Shown: positions 1 to 10,006, counted from the first letter of the stretch. The stretch: 64,000 bases of DNA from Marinobacter sp. (GCA_030149475.1 JASBRL010000050.1:1-64000), one strand, 5' to 3'. The notes: generated by a model not told the origin, from the letters alone. Translations and numbers: made by a program.

Positions 1-9
1 GCCCGCAGG

Positions 10-106
10 GGCTCTCCCTGAAAACCGGACTCCGCGTTGAGCCTTCTTGAAAGGCAACCAGCCTTCCTGCGAAGCCTCGCCTTGAGTCCGGCTTTCAGGG
101 AGAGCC
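10..106. repeat. Long imperfect inverted repeat (23-bp arms, one mismatch) forming a ~97-nt hairpin
   Basis: Arm 10-32 ggctctccctgaaaaccggactc versus reverse complement of 84-106 (ggctctccctgaaagccggactc), 22/23 match; internal gcctt/aaggc stems. Confidence 0.8.
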
Positions 107-138
107 AGAATTGCCAATAGACTTAATCAGAGGTTCCC
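106..138 (-). repeat. Copy 1 of a 33-bp dispersed repeat (second copy at 25328-25360)
   Basis: cagaattgccaatagacttaatcagaggttccc versus cagaatcgtcaatagacctaatcagaggttccc, 30/33 identical. Confidence 0.8.
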
Positions 139-523
139 TAAACCTGACCAGAGAGTTCCTGAGAGTCAAAAACCGCCAGCACATCCCGGAGTCGGTGTCC
201 GATGTGTGAACAAGTAGCCGGGAGTGCGATGAATCGTCCGGATTCACGGGCGGTCAACGCGTTTCCGGGTTTGCCATCATCCATCCTGCACTCTATCGGT
301 GCACAGTGTTGTGCTCCGCCCAACCTTCTGCCCTCAAAAAGTCCCTCCCTGCTTACTCGGAGAACAATAACCTCCCAGTTTGTATCGTAACTATATTGGT
401 TTATAAGAGTTTATTTGGTTCAGGTCTGACGATTGCATTGTGCTGGTTGTGCGACGGGGCTCCCGAAAGCGCGAATAACCTCAAGGTCAATGACAGACCA
501 ATAGCCATGAGAAAGGTGATTCA

Positions 524-1249
524 ATGAACAAACTGACTCTGACATCTGCAACCGGCATTCTGGCGCTCGCCTCGGGCTTTGCCGTCTTGCCCTCCGTCGC
601 TGCGGCGGAGGTGACGGCGAACGTGGGCGTGGTAAGCAATTACCTTTTCCGGTCCGTATCCCAGACCAATGGCGCCAGCGCCGTTCAGGGCGGCGTTGAT
701 TACGCCAACGATTCCGGGTTCTATGCCGGCACATGGACCTCCAGTGTGGACTTTGGTGACGCAACAAATTACGAGCTGGACCTGTATACCGGGTTTTCCG
801 GCAATGTCGAGAGCCTGGGGTACGACGTGGGTTACATTTACTACGCCTATCCGGACGCGCCCGGTTCCATTGATTTTGGTGAAATATATGGCGAACTGAG
901 CTATCAGTATTTCGCGGCCGGTATTGCCTATACCACCAACAGTCAGGTCAGCGGCAATGGCGTATTCAATACCGGGGATATTTACTACCACGTTTCTGCA
1001 ACGGTTCCGTTGTCCGAGCAGTTCAGTGCCAGCCTGTTGGTTGGCCGCTATAACTTTGCCGATAACAACAAACCGGGTGTCGGTGAGGCCAACTACAACA
1101 ATGTGACGGCTACACTGACGAGGAATGCCGCGGATTTTGGCGAATTCAGCCTGAATGTTGACTATGCCGACATTCAGGCCTCTGACGCTCTTGGTTCTGT
1201 TAATTCCAATGACCCGAAAGTGTGGGTGGGGTGGTCAAAAGCGTTCTGA
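524..1249 (+). CDS. TorF/TIGR02001-family putative outer-membrane porin-like protein
   Basis: 241 aa, signal peptide, repeated beta-strand segments, 'VSNYLFRSVSQTNGASAVQGGVDYANDSGFYAGTWTSSVDF' typical of this family; C-terminal aromatic residue. Confidence 0.8.
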   Translation: MNKLTLTSATGILALASGFAVLPSVAAAEVTANVGVVSNYLFRSVSQTNGASAVQGGVDYANDSGFYAGTWTSSVDFGDATNYELDLYTGFSGNVESLGYDVGYIYYAYPDAPGSIDFGEIYGELSYQYFAAGIAYTTNSQVSGNGVFNTGDIYYHVSATVPLSEQFSASLLVGRYNFADNNKPGVGEANYNNVTATLTRNAADFGEFSLNVDYADIQASDALGSVNSNDPKVWVGWSKAF

Positions 1250-1291
1250 CGAACCATCAGAACGTGATCTGGATGGCCACCGGGCGGCGCG

Positions 1292-2602
1292 CTAGCGTGG
1301 AAACAGCACGCAGACGCGCAAGCCGCCCAGAGCGGATGAGAGGAGTTGGATCCGGCCATCGTAGCTATCCACTATTTCCTTGACGATGCTCAGGCCCAGT
1401 CCGTGACCGTCAGCTTGCTGGTCGAGTCGAATCCACCGTTCCAGCAGGCGCTCCCGGTCCCCGAGCGGTATGCCCTCGCCATCATCATGGATGTCAATCA
1501 TCAGTCCATCCGCTGATTCGTTCAGTTCAAGGTGTACGGCCGACGCAGACCATTTGCCTGCGTTTTCAAGCAGGTTTCCCACCGTCTCACTGAAATCCTG
1601 ATCATCCACAGGCCACCAAAAATCAGGCTCGAGGGCTGACGAGAACCTGAAATGCCTGTCCGGAAACGTTCTGCTGACCAGGTCCAGAAGGTCGCTGGCG
1701 AGTATGGCAACCTGGGCATTGTGATTGACCTGGGGGCCTGAGACGTCCCGTCTTCGCATCTGCGAGTCCAGTGTGCTGTGTAACGCCTTGAGCTGCTGAG
1801 CCATGTAGGTGCAATCATCCTGGCTGATGTCGGACGCATTGTTTTCGAGTATTGCCAGTACTGACGCAAGCGGTGTTTTAATACTGTGTGAGAGGTTTGC
1901 CGTGGCCCGGCGGGAGCGACCGAGGCGGTCATCCAGAACTTCAAGCAGGCGGTTGAATTCAGCCACCAGGCCGGAAAACTCAAGGGGCACTGCGTCGTGC
2001 AGGCGGCTCCTCCGTCCCGAGTGTAGCTCCGCCAGGTCTTTTCTAACACGGGCTATGGGTGACAACGCAAAATCAACCGCTACATAAGTGAGACCGCAAA
2101 GAATAACCAGCAGTAAAATGGAGAGCACGGCGATGGATACATGAACGCGCTGCCATTGCGCGAGGTTGGCAATTTCCATCTCCGTCACAACCAGTACGGC
2201 GTCCTTGCCGTTGACCTGAAAGACGCGCCGGTATCCCATCAGTCTTCGCTGGCTACCCTCCGGGTAGACGGTTCCCGAGACATTTCCGGACAGCAGCGGA
2301 GCAACCCTGTTCCGCTCGATGCCCGCGGAAAAAAACCGCTGTTGGCCGATTCGGAAGGAGAACGCATGCTGGAAGATCAGTTCCAGTTGCTCAACATTCT
2401 CCACCGCCCTGGTAAGGTCCGGGTAGGATTGTCTGAGCAGCTTCTCCAGTTGCACCGATTCCTGGCGGAGTCTGTCCTGTCTCAGGTCGAGTGACAAATG
2501 TTCAAGCAGCACCCCGTGTCCAAGCCAGACCGCAAGCATGACGACAACGCTCACTGGCAGGAGCCAGATGAGCAATCCCAGTCGGATGGAACGTCTGAAC
2601 AA
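1292..2602 (-). CDS. Sensor histidine kinase (PhoQ-like H-box and ATPase)
   Basis: TM segments, H-box 'NLSHSIKTPLASVLAIL', N-box 'NLLENAGKW', G-box 'DDGEGIPLGDRERLLERW...GHGLGLSIV'. Confidence 0.9.
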   Translation of the reverse strand: MFRRSIRLGLLIWLLPVSVVVMLAVWLGHGVLLEHLSLDLRQDRLRQESVQLEKLLRQSYPDLTRAVENVEQLELIFQHAFSFRIGQQRFFSAGIERNRVAPLLSGNVSGTVYPEGSQRRLMGYRRVFQVNGKDAVLVVTEMEIANLAQWQRVHVSIAVLSILLLVILCGLTYVAVDFALSPIARVRKDLAELHSGRRSRLHDAVPLEFSGLVAEFNRLLEVLDDRLGRSRRATANLSHSIKTPLASVLAILENNASDISQDDCTYMAQQLKALHSTLDSQMRRRDVSGPQVNHNAQVAILASDLLDLVSRTFPDRHFRFSSALEPDFWWPVDDQDFSETVGNLLENAGKWSASAVHLELNESADGLMIDIHDDGEGIPLGDRERLLERWIRLDQQADGHGLGLSIVKEIVDSYDGRIQLLSSALGGLRVCVLFPR

Positions 2603-3004
2603 GCAGTGTCTCCCACCCCGGCCGTGGTTGCCGGGTTCCCCAGGTACCAGTATGAGGGCAGGTCATGTTGGAGCGCCCGGTCTGCGGACCTTTCGACACC
2701 TGCCTGCAGAGTTGTTTTCCGAAGACCGGACTTCACGTCATGCCACCTTGATCAGCTGCCAGTCCTGCCGCAAATCGTTGCCGGATTGACGGCTGTCCGG
2801 GGTGGCAGCACCGCCAGCAGGCCTTGCCAATGGTCCCGGTTTTCAGGGCATGCCGTGCGAATGGTCTGAATCAATGCGCTGGTTTATAGTCGCACAGATT
2901 GGCGGGAGGGGCACGGGATTGTTTTGGCGTACCCGGATTGTCCGGGTCCCCCGGGTAGGTCGGAGCGTCCAGAACCTGAGTTGATGTGTCGGAGGAAAAG
3001 AGCT

Positions 3005-3694
3005 ATGCGGATACTGCTGGTGGAGGATGAGCAGGTTTTCGCCGGAAAGCTGGTCGACTGGCTTACCCGGGCGGACTATGTGGTGGATCACGCGGCCACC
3101 GGCGGTGCCGCGGAGGCGCTGTTGAAATCCGAGTCTTACCGCGTGATTGTCCTGGATATAGGCCTGCCGGATATTGATGGCCTCAGCCTGCTACGCCAGT
3201 GGCGGAGGAATCACCGTCTCGAGCCGGTGCTGATACTGACGGCGCGCTCAAAATGGATGGAGCGGGTCGAAGGTCTCAGAGCCGGCGCTGATGACTATCT
3301 GCCCAAACCGTTCCATTTCGAGGAACTTGTCGCCCGACTCGATGTCATTGTCCGGAGGTCAGAAGGGCGGCTGTCGTCCCGGCTTTCCGCCGGCGGGTTT
3401 GTACTGGCGGACGAGAGTCGATCGCTGACCTGTCCGGATGGCAGCGAACACACCCTCACGGCCACGGAGTTCCGTCTGATGCGCTGCCTTATATCGCGTC
3501 CTGGCCGGGTGTTTTCCACCGGTGAGTTGATTGATGAACTGTACAATATTGACCGTTCACCCACGCGGAACGTTGTTCAGGTCTACATTACCCGGTTGCG
3601 AAAAATCGTCGGCAAGGAGCGAATTCGGGTACTTCGGGGCCAAGGCTACTATTTTGACAGATCAGTGCAAAATGTCCGGGAGCCTGACCGCTGA
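3005..3694 (+). CDS. OmpR/PhoP-family response regulator
   Basis: 'MRILLVEDEQVF' receiver start, phosphoacceptor 'VLDIGLPDIDG', C-terminal winged helix; internal ATG at 3005 preferred over the ORF-track start at 2924. Confidence 0.9.
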   Translation: MRILLVEDEQVFAGKLVDWLTRADYVVDHAATGGAAEALLKSESYRVIVLDIGLPDIDGLSLLRQWRRNHRLEPVLILTARSKWMERVEGLRAGADDYLPKPFHFEELVARLDVIVRRSEGRLSSRLSAGGFVLADESRSLTCPDGSEHTLTATEFRLMRCLISRPGRVFSTGELIDELYNIDRSPTRNVVQVYITRLRKIVGKERIRVLRGQGYYFDRSVQNVREPDR

Positions 3695-3711
3695 CCGCTG
3701 ACCGCTGACCG
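3685..3711. repeat. Heptanucleotide tandem repeat (tgaccgc)n, ~3.7 copies
   Basis: tgaccgctgaccgctgaccgctgaccg; the response-regulator stop codon (3692-3694) lies inside it. Confidence 0.85.
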
Positions 3712-3947
3712 GGAGTGATGCTGTAATCATATCCGGGCGTTGCGGCCGCCTGTGTTGTGGTCTTCCATCCCGAACGCCGCGCACTGCAGCCATTTCCAAG
3801 GCCTGCTGATCCCCCGTAAATGCGGGCTGACCGGGCGCTCTTTCCGGGCACCGGAAATTCAAACTATATTAAACTTCGTGTCTTAGACTGCCGCCTCTTT
3901 CAATTCAGGAAGATACCGGGCTGCCCGGTGTTACACGAAACAGGCAA

Positions 3948-5267
3948 ATGTCTATGAGAAGCACCGTCCGAATTTGCATGATTTTCTCTGTGCTTGGTCT
4001 GGTGACCAGTGCTCCCGCTTTGACCTGGGCCGGGCAGGGCGCCTCGCTGAAGGAGTACAAGGCACAGCAGGCGTCCGCGACATTGACGCTTTCGCTTAAG
4101 GAGGCACTCTCTACGGCCTACCAGAACAACCCGTCGCTTGCGCGGCAGGGTGCGCAGATCAGGATGTTCGAGGGGGACGTGCAGCATTCCCGGCGGATTG
4201 TGCCCGCCAACCCGGAACTGGGGCTTAGCGGCGGACGGCGCTCCAGTGGTTCCCGGCAATCGACAGACTATGGCATACGGCTCTCGCAGGAATTCTGGAC
4301 CGGTAACAAGGCCGAACTGAGCCGGCAGGTCGCAACGGGTACGTTATCTTCGGCGGAGCTTGACCTCGAATTTCTCCGGCTGGCCGTCAGTGCCCGGGTG
4401 AGAGCCGCTTTTTTTGATGTACTGCTCGCCCGGGAGTCGTTGGAAACGGCGGGCAGAACGGTTGAGCTCATGACGGAAACCAGCAAGCTGATGCAGGTTT
4501 CCGTCGCCCAGGGCAAGCGGACAAAGCTGGAACTGAATACTGCATTGATTGGCGTTGCCAGAGCCAGGAACCAGAAGGCCGCGGCGCAACGGCAACTGGA
4601 GGAGGCCAGACTGGCGCTGAGTAATGTGCTGGGTATCGATCCTCAGCAGTCTCTTCGCGTGAAAGGCAGTATATCCCTGGACCTGCAGAGCCTGCCTCGC
4701 GAAAACGAGGTGATAAAGATTGCCCTGAAGCGGCGGAGTGATTTGCAGGCCGCTATGGCGCGGGTTAACTCGGCCGAATCAAACCTTGATCTTGCGCAAA
4801 GTCAGAGGATTCCCAACCTGAATGTCTTCGGTTTTTACAATCATGAAGGCAGTGAAAACATCATTGGCGGTGGCATTTCCGTTCCGTTGACGAGCTTGCA
4901 CCGGTTTGGTGGCGAGATAAAACGGGCCAGCGCCGAACTTGAAGCCGCGCAAATTCAGACTGACCAGTTGCGGCTCGACATTAAAATTGGCGTGTTAAGA
5001 GCCATGTCCCGATATCGTGCGGCCCGGGTGCAGCTTGAGCAGATGAGCAAAGCCATTCTGGGTCGTTCCGAAGAAACCCTGTCGCTGATGCAGACTGCCT
5101 TCCGGGCCGGCAAAGTCAGTACCACTGACGTGCTGGCGGCGCAGGATAATCTGATTACCGTACGGAAGGAGTACATCAGTGCCCAGAGTAACTACATTGC
5201 TGCGATAAGGGCGCTCGAAGTCAGCACCGGCGGTGGCATAGTCTTGGCTGCCGGCGGCGGTCGATAG
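3948..5267 (+). CDS. TolC-family outer membrane efflux protein (CzcC-like)
   Basis: 439 aa with two coiled-coil repeats typical of OEP; directly upstream of CzcB/CzcA-like genes. Confidence 0.9.
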   Translation: MSMRSTVRICMIFSVLGLVTSAPALTWAGQGASLKEYKAQQASATLTLSLKEALSTAYQNNPSLARQGAQIRMFEGDVQHSRRIVPANPELGLSGGRRSSGSRQSTDYGIRLSQEFWTGNKAELSRQVATGTLSSAELDLEFLRLAVSARVRAAFFDVLLARESLETAGRTVELMTETSKLMQVSVAQGKRTKLELNTALIGVARARNQKAAAQRQLEEARLALSNVLGIDPQQSLRVKGSISLDLQSLPRENEVIKIALKRRSDLQAAMARVNSAESNLDLAQSQRIPNLNVFGFYNHEGSENIIGGGISVPLTSLHRFGGEIKRASAELEAAQIQTDQLRLDIKIGVLRAMSRYRAARVQLEQMSKAILGRSEETLSLMQTAFRAGKVSTTDVLAAQDNLITVRKEYISAQSNYIAAIRALEVSTGGGIVLAAGGGR

Positions 5268-5328
5268 TGCCCGGCATCCGTTCGGTCGCCCACCCAGATT
5301 CACAACCCACTTCCCTGAGAGCTTGAAT

Positions 5329-6540
5329 ATGTTGCAATTTATCAGGACTTTGTCGCTCGCCTTGTTATTGGCTGTTTGTTGGATTCCGGGCTTTGCTATG
5401 GCCCAGTCGGAGAATGCCCAGGGCGCCGAAAGCGCGTCTCCGGGCAAAGAGGTACATCAGGACGCTTCCGCTGATCAGCGTAATGGAGAAAAAGGGGCAG
5501 TGCACCTGACCGAGGAACAGCAGAACCTGCTTTCTATCGGCGTATCCCCGGCATTGTCGGGACGAGCAGATGAGCTTGTAAAGGCGCCGGTGGAGATTAT
5601 GTTCGTGCCGGATCTTGTGGCCAGAGTCGGTCCGCTGCTTGAGGCGAAAGTCTCGAAGGTGTTGGTGGACCTGGGCGATACGGTTTCGGCTGGCGACACC
5701 ATTGCCATCCTGGACAGTGTGGCCCTTGCTCAGGCGCGGGCACGCATGCAGTCGCTGGCAGCCCGAAAAACAGCCGCTGAGGCCGAGTTCAGGCGGGAAC
5801 GGTCCCTGCAAAAGCAGGGTATCTCCAGTGAAGAGGAATTTCTGGCTGCCAAGGCGACGTTTCTGACAACCGCGGCGGAGCTGAATGCCGCTCGCGAGGA
5901 ATTGAAAGCGTATGGTGTATCGCCGTCCGGCTCCGCTGAGTCCGAACTGGCCAGCTATTCGCTCAGGTCGCCGATCAGTGGCGTGGTCGAAAAACGGGAT
6001 GTGGTTGTCGGTGAAACCCTGTCGTCGGCGGATACGCCCTTCATGGTTGTAAACAATAAAAGAGTCTGGGCGATGATCCGGGTTGCCGAGTCTGACATTG
6101 ATCAGTTGGCGCTCGGAGATGCGGTCAGGATTCAACTGAAGTCGGGCGGTGACCGCGCTTACAATGGCAAGATCACCTGGGTATCCACGCAACTGGATGA
6201 GACCAGTCGCACCGTTCGGGTCCGGGCGGAGATTGACACGCCCGAAGGCCGCCTGCGGCCCGGAATGTTCGGGACTGCGCTGGTGTCCAGTCATGCCGGA
6301 GCGACGCCGGTGCCCCTGGTCCCCCGTGATGCTGTGCAAACGGTCGATGGCCGGGATGTGGTGTTTGTCCCCGGAGACGAACCGGGTGAGTTCCGGGCAA
6401 CCCCGGTTCAGACCGGCGTTGAGGCAAACGGGCTTATTGAGATCAGGCAGGGCATCACTGCAGGCCAGCCTGTGGTGGGGGGCGGTGCGTTTGATCTGAT
6501 GTCAGCACTTACCGCCAGCAATCGCAGCGCCAGCCACTGA
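5329..6540 (+). CDS. RND efflux periplasmic adaptor subunit (CzcB-like)
   Basis: Signal peptide, 'VGPLLEAKVSKVLVDLGDTVSAGDTIAILDSV' biotinyl-lipoyl-like motif, membrane-fusion-protein domains; ATG at 5329 preferred over the TTG at 5323. Confidence 0.9.
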   Translation: MLQFIRTLSLALLLAVCWIPGFAMAQSENAQGAESASPGKEVHQDASADQRNGEKGAVHLTEEQQNLLSIGVSPALSGRADELVKAPVEIMFVPDLVARVGPLLEAKVSKVLVDLGDTVSAGDTIAILDSVALAQARARMQSLAARKTAAEAEFRRERSLQKQGISSEEEFLAAKATFLTTAAELNAAREELKAYGVSPSGSAESELASYSLRSPISGVVEKRDVVVGETLSSADTPFMVVNNKRVWAMIRVAESDIDQLALGDAVRIQLKSGGDRAYNGKITWVSTQLDETSRTVRVRAEIDTPEGRLRPGMFGTALVSSHAGATPVPLVPRDAVQTVDGRDVVFVPGDEPGEFRATPVQTGVEANGLIEIRQGITAGQPVVGGGAFDLMSALTASNRSASH

Positions 6541-6553
6541 GGTCAGACTATCC

Positions 6554-9500
6554 ATGATAAACGCTCTCGTTAACTATGCCCTCGGGAATCGGTTACTGGT
6601 GATTGTCTTTGTAATTGGCATTTCACTGGCCGGATACTTTTCCTTTAACAAACTACCCGTCGATGCATTTCCGGATGCAACACCGACCATGGTGCAAATA
6701 TTCACGACCAGTCCCGGGCTTTCACCGGTTGACGTCGAGACCCTGATTTCGTACCCCATCGAAGTCAGCATGTATGGTATCCCGGCCCTTGACCGGGTTC
6801 AGAGTACGTCGATATTCGGGCTCTCCCGGGTGACGGTGTACTTCAAGGATGGCACGGATGTCTACTTTGCCCGCCGCCTGGTTATGGAGCGGCTTGCCGA
6901 GGCCGTGCGGCAGATTCCGGCCGGGATGGGGGAACCGGAACTGGGACCGATTACCACCGGTCTCGGTCGTATCATGATGTATTCGCTGGTCGAAGAAGAC
7001 GGGGCCAACAAGTACAGCCTTGAGGAAAAGCGCACCATTCAGGACTGGATTGTAAAACCGCAGCTGAGGACCGTCCCCGGGGTGACCGGGGTGCTGTCCA
7101 TTGGTGGCTACGTCAAGCAGTATCAGGTCAATATTGACGCCCGCGCACTTCAGGCCCGGGACCTTACAGTCGCCGATGTCAGAAATGCCGTCGTTGCCAG
7201 CAACCGTAATGTCGGCGCGTCCTTTATCAACCGGGGCGGTGAAGAGTATATCGTGCGCGGTTACGGCTGGGTCAGCCCGGGTGACGAAGGGCTCAAAGAT
7301 CTGCGTGAAATGCTGATCGCTGAGCGAGAGGGCACGCCGGTTTACCTGGACGATGTGGCTGATGTCAGTCTCGGACCAGCGATTCGCCGTGGTGCCGAAA
7401 TATCCTCGGGTGAGGAGTCGGTCGGTGGCTACATCATGAAGCTGATCGGCACCAACACCAGTCAGGTCCTCAAGGATGCCGAGGCCAAAATAGCGGCCAT
7501 CAATGAGTCCCTGCCTGAAGGGCTGTCGATAAAACCCTATTACTCCCAGGCTAACCTGGTGGACAAGGCCATTGGCACGGTTGAAAAAGCCTTGTTGGAA
7601 GGTATTGTCCTGGTGGTCATATTCCTCTATCTGTTTCTTGGTAATCTGCGCTCGACCCTCATCGTTGTTGCGACGCTTCCGCTTTCAGTGCTGGTGGCAT
7701 TCATCGGCATGAGGCTGGCCGGGCTGTCGGCCAATCTGATGAGTCTGGGGGGGCTCGCGATCGGCATCGGGATGATGGTGGATGGCGCGGTTGTAATGAT
7801 CGAAAACATTTTCCGTCATCTGGAGGAGCGCTCGGCGGAAAATATCAGCATTATTCGCCTGGTGGGTGAGGCCGGACGTGAAGTGGCGCGGCCGATCGTC
7901 TTCGGCATCGGCATTATCATTATTGTTTTTCTGCCACTGTTTACGTTGCAGGGCGTAGAGGGAAAACTGTTCTCGCCGATGGCCTACGCGATTTCCTTTG
8001 CCTTGCTGGGGGCATTGTTGCTGGCGCTGACGGTGGTGCCGGTGCTGAGCTCACTGCTGTTCAAAATGGGTGTTTCACATACCGAGCCACGTCTCGTTCG
8101 CTGGCTCAGTGCGGGGTACAGGCCGATTGTGGCAACGGTTGTCCGGGCCCCCCGGTTGGTGATGGGCGTCGCCGTGGTGTTGTTCCTGGGGAGTCTGACC
8201 CTGTTTCCTTTTCTGGGCAGCGAATTTGTACCGACACTGAGGGAAGGTACTTTCCAGATTCGTTCAACCTTACCCCCCGGGGCAAGCCTTGATTCCGCCA
8301 TCAGTTATAGCCGGCGAATTCAGCAGGTGCTGACTGAGTTTCCAGAAATTGCCGGGAGTTATGCTCGTGTCGGACGGGCCGAGGTCGGTGGTGACCCGGA
8401 GCCGGTAAACGTGGTTTCGACAATGGTGGTGTTGAAACCGCTTGATGAATGGCCAAAAGGTGTCGGTTACGAGCAATTGCAGAGTCAGATCGCCGAAACG
8501 GTGAGCAAACGGATTCCGGGGCTGGCCAACAATATATCGCAGCCCATTCAGTTGCGTACCGATGAACTGCTGTCCGGTGTTCAGGCCCAGCTTGTGGCCA
8601 GTATATTTGGCGACGACCTTGATGAACTTGGCAGAATCGGTAAAGAAGTGGCCGCGCTGGCCAAAAAGGTCCCCGGGGCGACAGATGTTCGTGCCCAGCA
8701 AATGGCGGGTAAAAACCAGATCGTCATCCGGCCCGACCGCGATGCCCTCGCGCAGTATGGCATCCGTATTGATGACGTAATGAATGCGGTTGAAATCGGC
8801 ATTGGCGGTCAGAACGCGGGCCTGGTGTTTGATGGTGTACGCCGTTTCGAAATTTTTGCGCGGTTGGACGAGGCGTTCAGAGGGTCTATCGATGCGATCC
8901 GTAATATGCCCATGCGGGGCTCGAACGGCGAGATGATTCCCCTGTCACGAATTGCCAGCGTGGAGTCCTATGTCGGGCCCAAAAAGATTTCCCGCTCCAA
9001 CGCCAGTCGACGACTCTATGTACAGATGAACGTGCGTGGTCGTGATATGGGTGGCGTGGTTGCCGACCTTCAACAGCGGATTTCACAGGAAGTGGATATG
9101 CCGCCTGGTTATTTCGTGGAGTTCGGTGGCCAGTTCGAGAACCAGCAACGGGCGATGGCACGTTTACAGATTGTGGTGCCGATAACGCTGGGGCTGATTT
9201 TCCTGCTTCTGTTCTCTGCTTTTGGCAGTCTGCGCTACGCCAGTCTTATCTTTCTGAACGTTCCGTTTGCGATTACCGGCGGGGTTGTGGCGCTGTTTGT
9301 CAGCGGCCTGTATCTCTCGGTGCCGGCAGCGGTCGGGTTTATTGCGGTGTTTGGCGTCGCTGTGCTCAACGGTGTGGTAATGGTGAGCTACATCAACCAG
9401 CTCCGTGACGAGGGCTACGACGTTATGGAAGCGGTGAAGCTGGGCGCCGAGCGTCGTCTGAGGCCGGTCCTGATGACTGCCACCGTCGCTATCCTCGGGC

Positions 9501-9661
9501 TGATACCGTTATTGCTGGCGGATGGCATCGGCTCCAATGTTCAGCGACCGCTGGCGGTTGTTGTGGTTGGTGGACTGATTACGTCCACCTTGCTGACACT
9601 GGTGGTGTTGCCGACGATTTACCGGTGGTTCGCGGTCGAGCGTCGTGATGTCGAACTCTGA
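6554..9661 (+). CDS. CzcA-family heavy-metal efflux RND permease
   Basis: 1035 aa; 'KLPVDAFPDATPTMVQIFTTSPGLSPVDVE', 'GLAIGIGMMVDGAVVMIENIFRHLEE' characteristic of HME-RND pumps. Confidence 0.93.
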   Translation: MINALVNYALGNRLLVIVFVIGISLAGYFSFNKLPVDAFPDATPTMVQIFTTSPGLSPVDVETLISYPIEVSMYGIPALDRVQSTSIFGLSRVTVYFKDGTDVYFARRLVMERLAEAVRQIPAGMGEPELGPITTGLGRIMMYSLVEEDGANKYSLEEKRTIQDWIVKPQLRTVPGVTGVLSIGGYVKQYQVNIDARALQARDLTVADVRNAVVASNRNVGASFINRGGEEYIVRGYGWVSPGDEGLKDLREMLIAEREGTPVYLDDVADVSLGPAIRRGAEISSGEESVGGYIMKLIGTNTSQVLKDAEAKIAAINESLPEGLSIKPYYSQANLVDKAIGTVEKALLEGIVLVVIFLYLFLGNLRSTLIVVATLPLSVLVAFIGMRLAGLSANLMSLGGLAIGIGMMVDGAVVMIENIFRHLEERSAENISIIRLVGEAGREVARPIVFGIGIIIIVFLPLFTLQGVEGKLFSPMAYAISFALLGALLLALTVVPVLSSLLFKMGVSHTEPRLVRWLSAGYRPIVATVVRAPRLVMGVAVVLFLGSLTLFPFLGSEFVPTLREGTFQIRSTLPPGASLDSAISYSRRIQQVLTEFPEIAGSYARVGRAEVGGDPEPVNVVSTMVVLKPLDEWPKGVGYEQLQSQIAETVSKRIPGLANNISQPIQLRTDELLSGVQAQLVASIFGDDLDELGRIGKEVAALAKKVPGATDVRAQQMAGKNQIVIRPDRDALAQYGIRIDDVMNAVEIGIGGQNAGLVFDGVRRFEIFARLDEAFRGSIDAIRNMPMRGSNGEMIPLSRIASVESYVGPKKISRSNASRRLYVQMNVRGRDMGGVVADLQQRISQEVDMPPGYFVEFGGQFENQQRAMARLQIVVPITLGLIFLLLFSAFGSLRYASLIFLNVPFAITGGVVALFVSGLYLSVPAAVGFIAVFGVAVLNGVVMVSYINQLRDEGYDVMEAVKLGAERRLRPVLMTATVAILGLIPLLLADGIGSNVQRPLAVVVVGGLITSTLLTLVVLPTIYRWFAVERRDVEL

Positions 9662-9673
9662 GAGGGGAAAACT

Positions 9674-10006
9674 ATGTATGAAGTAAAGGCATATGTACGT
9701 GAGGTCATGGCTGAGCATGTGGTGGACGGGTTGAGCGAGTTGCCTGGAGTCTCCAGCGTTGCCGTCGTTCCGCTGACTGAGTTCGGGCACGCCCTTGGCG
9801 ATGAGAAAGGGCGCCTGACAAAAATCAGGATGGTAAAACTGGAGGTGGACGTGGCGGATGAGCCCTCTGCCTGGGAGGCTGTAAACATGATTCTCGCGAA
9901 AGCACGCACCGGCGAAGGGCACCCCGGCGACGGCAAAATACTGGTGTCCCGGCTGGTGCGGGCAGTTCGTATCAGTGACGGGGCGACTGACGAGGACGCG
10001 CTTTAG
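9674..10006 (+). CDS. PII-like small protein associated with CzcA
   Basis: 110 aa 'MYEVKAYVREVMAEHVVDGLSELPGVSSVAVVPLTEFG' PII/CutA-like ferredoxin fold; follows czcA by 12 bp. Confidence 0.8.
   Translation: MYEVKAYVREVMAEHVVDGLSELPGVSSVAVVPLTEFGHALGDEKGRLTKIRMVKLEVDVADEPSAWEAVNMILAKARTGEGHPGDGKILVSRLVRAVRISDGATDEDAL

Noticed and set aside
138-520. Short ORFs (61 aa minus, 62 and 73 aa plus) upstream of the porin gene
   Set aside because: No recognisable domain or good RBS; overlapping frames on both strands; likely non-coding or decayed sequence.
1242-1264. Hairpin cgttctga-cgaacca-tcagaacg at the porin stop codon
   Set aside because: Only an 8-bp stem, moderate GC and no T-tract; too weak to call a terminator.
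3841-3857. tttccgg-gca-ccggaaa hairpin upstream of czcC
   Set aside because: Short 7-bp stem with 3-nt loop and no T-tract; function cannot be supported from sequence alone.
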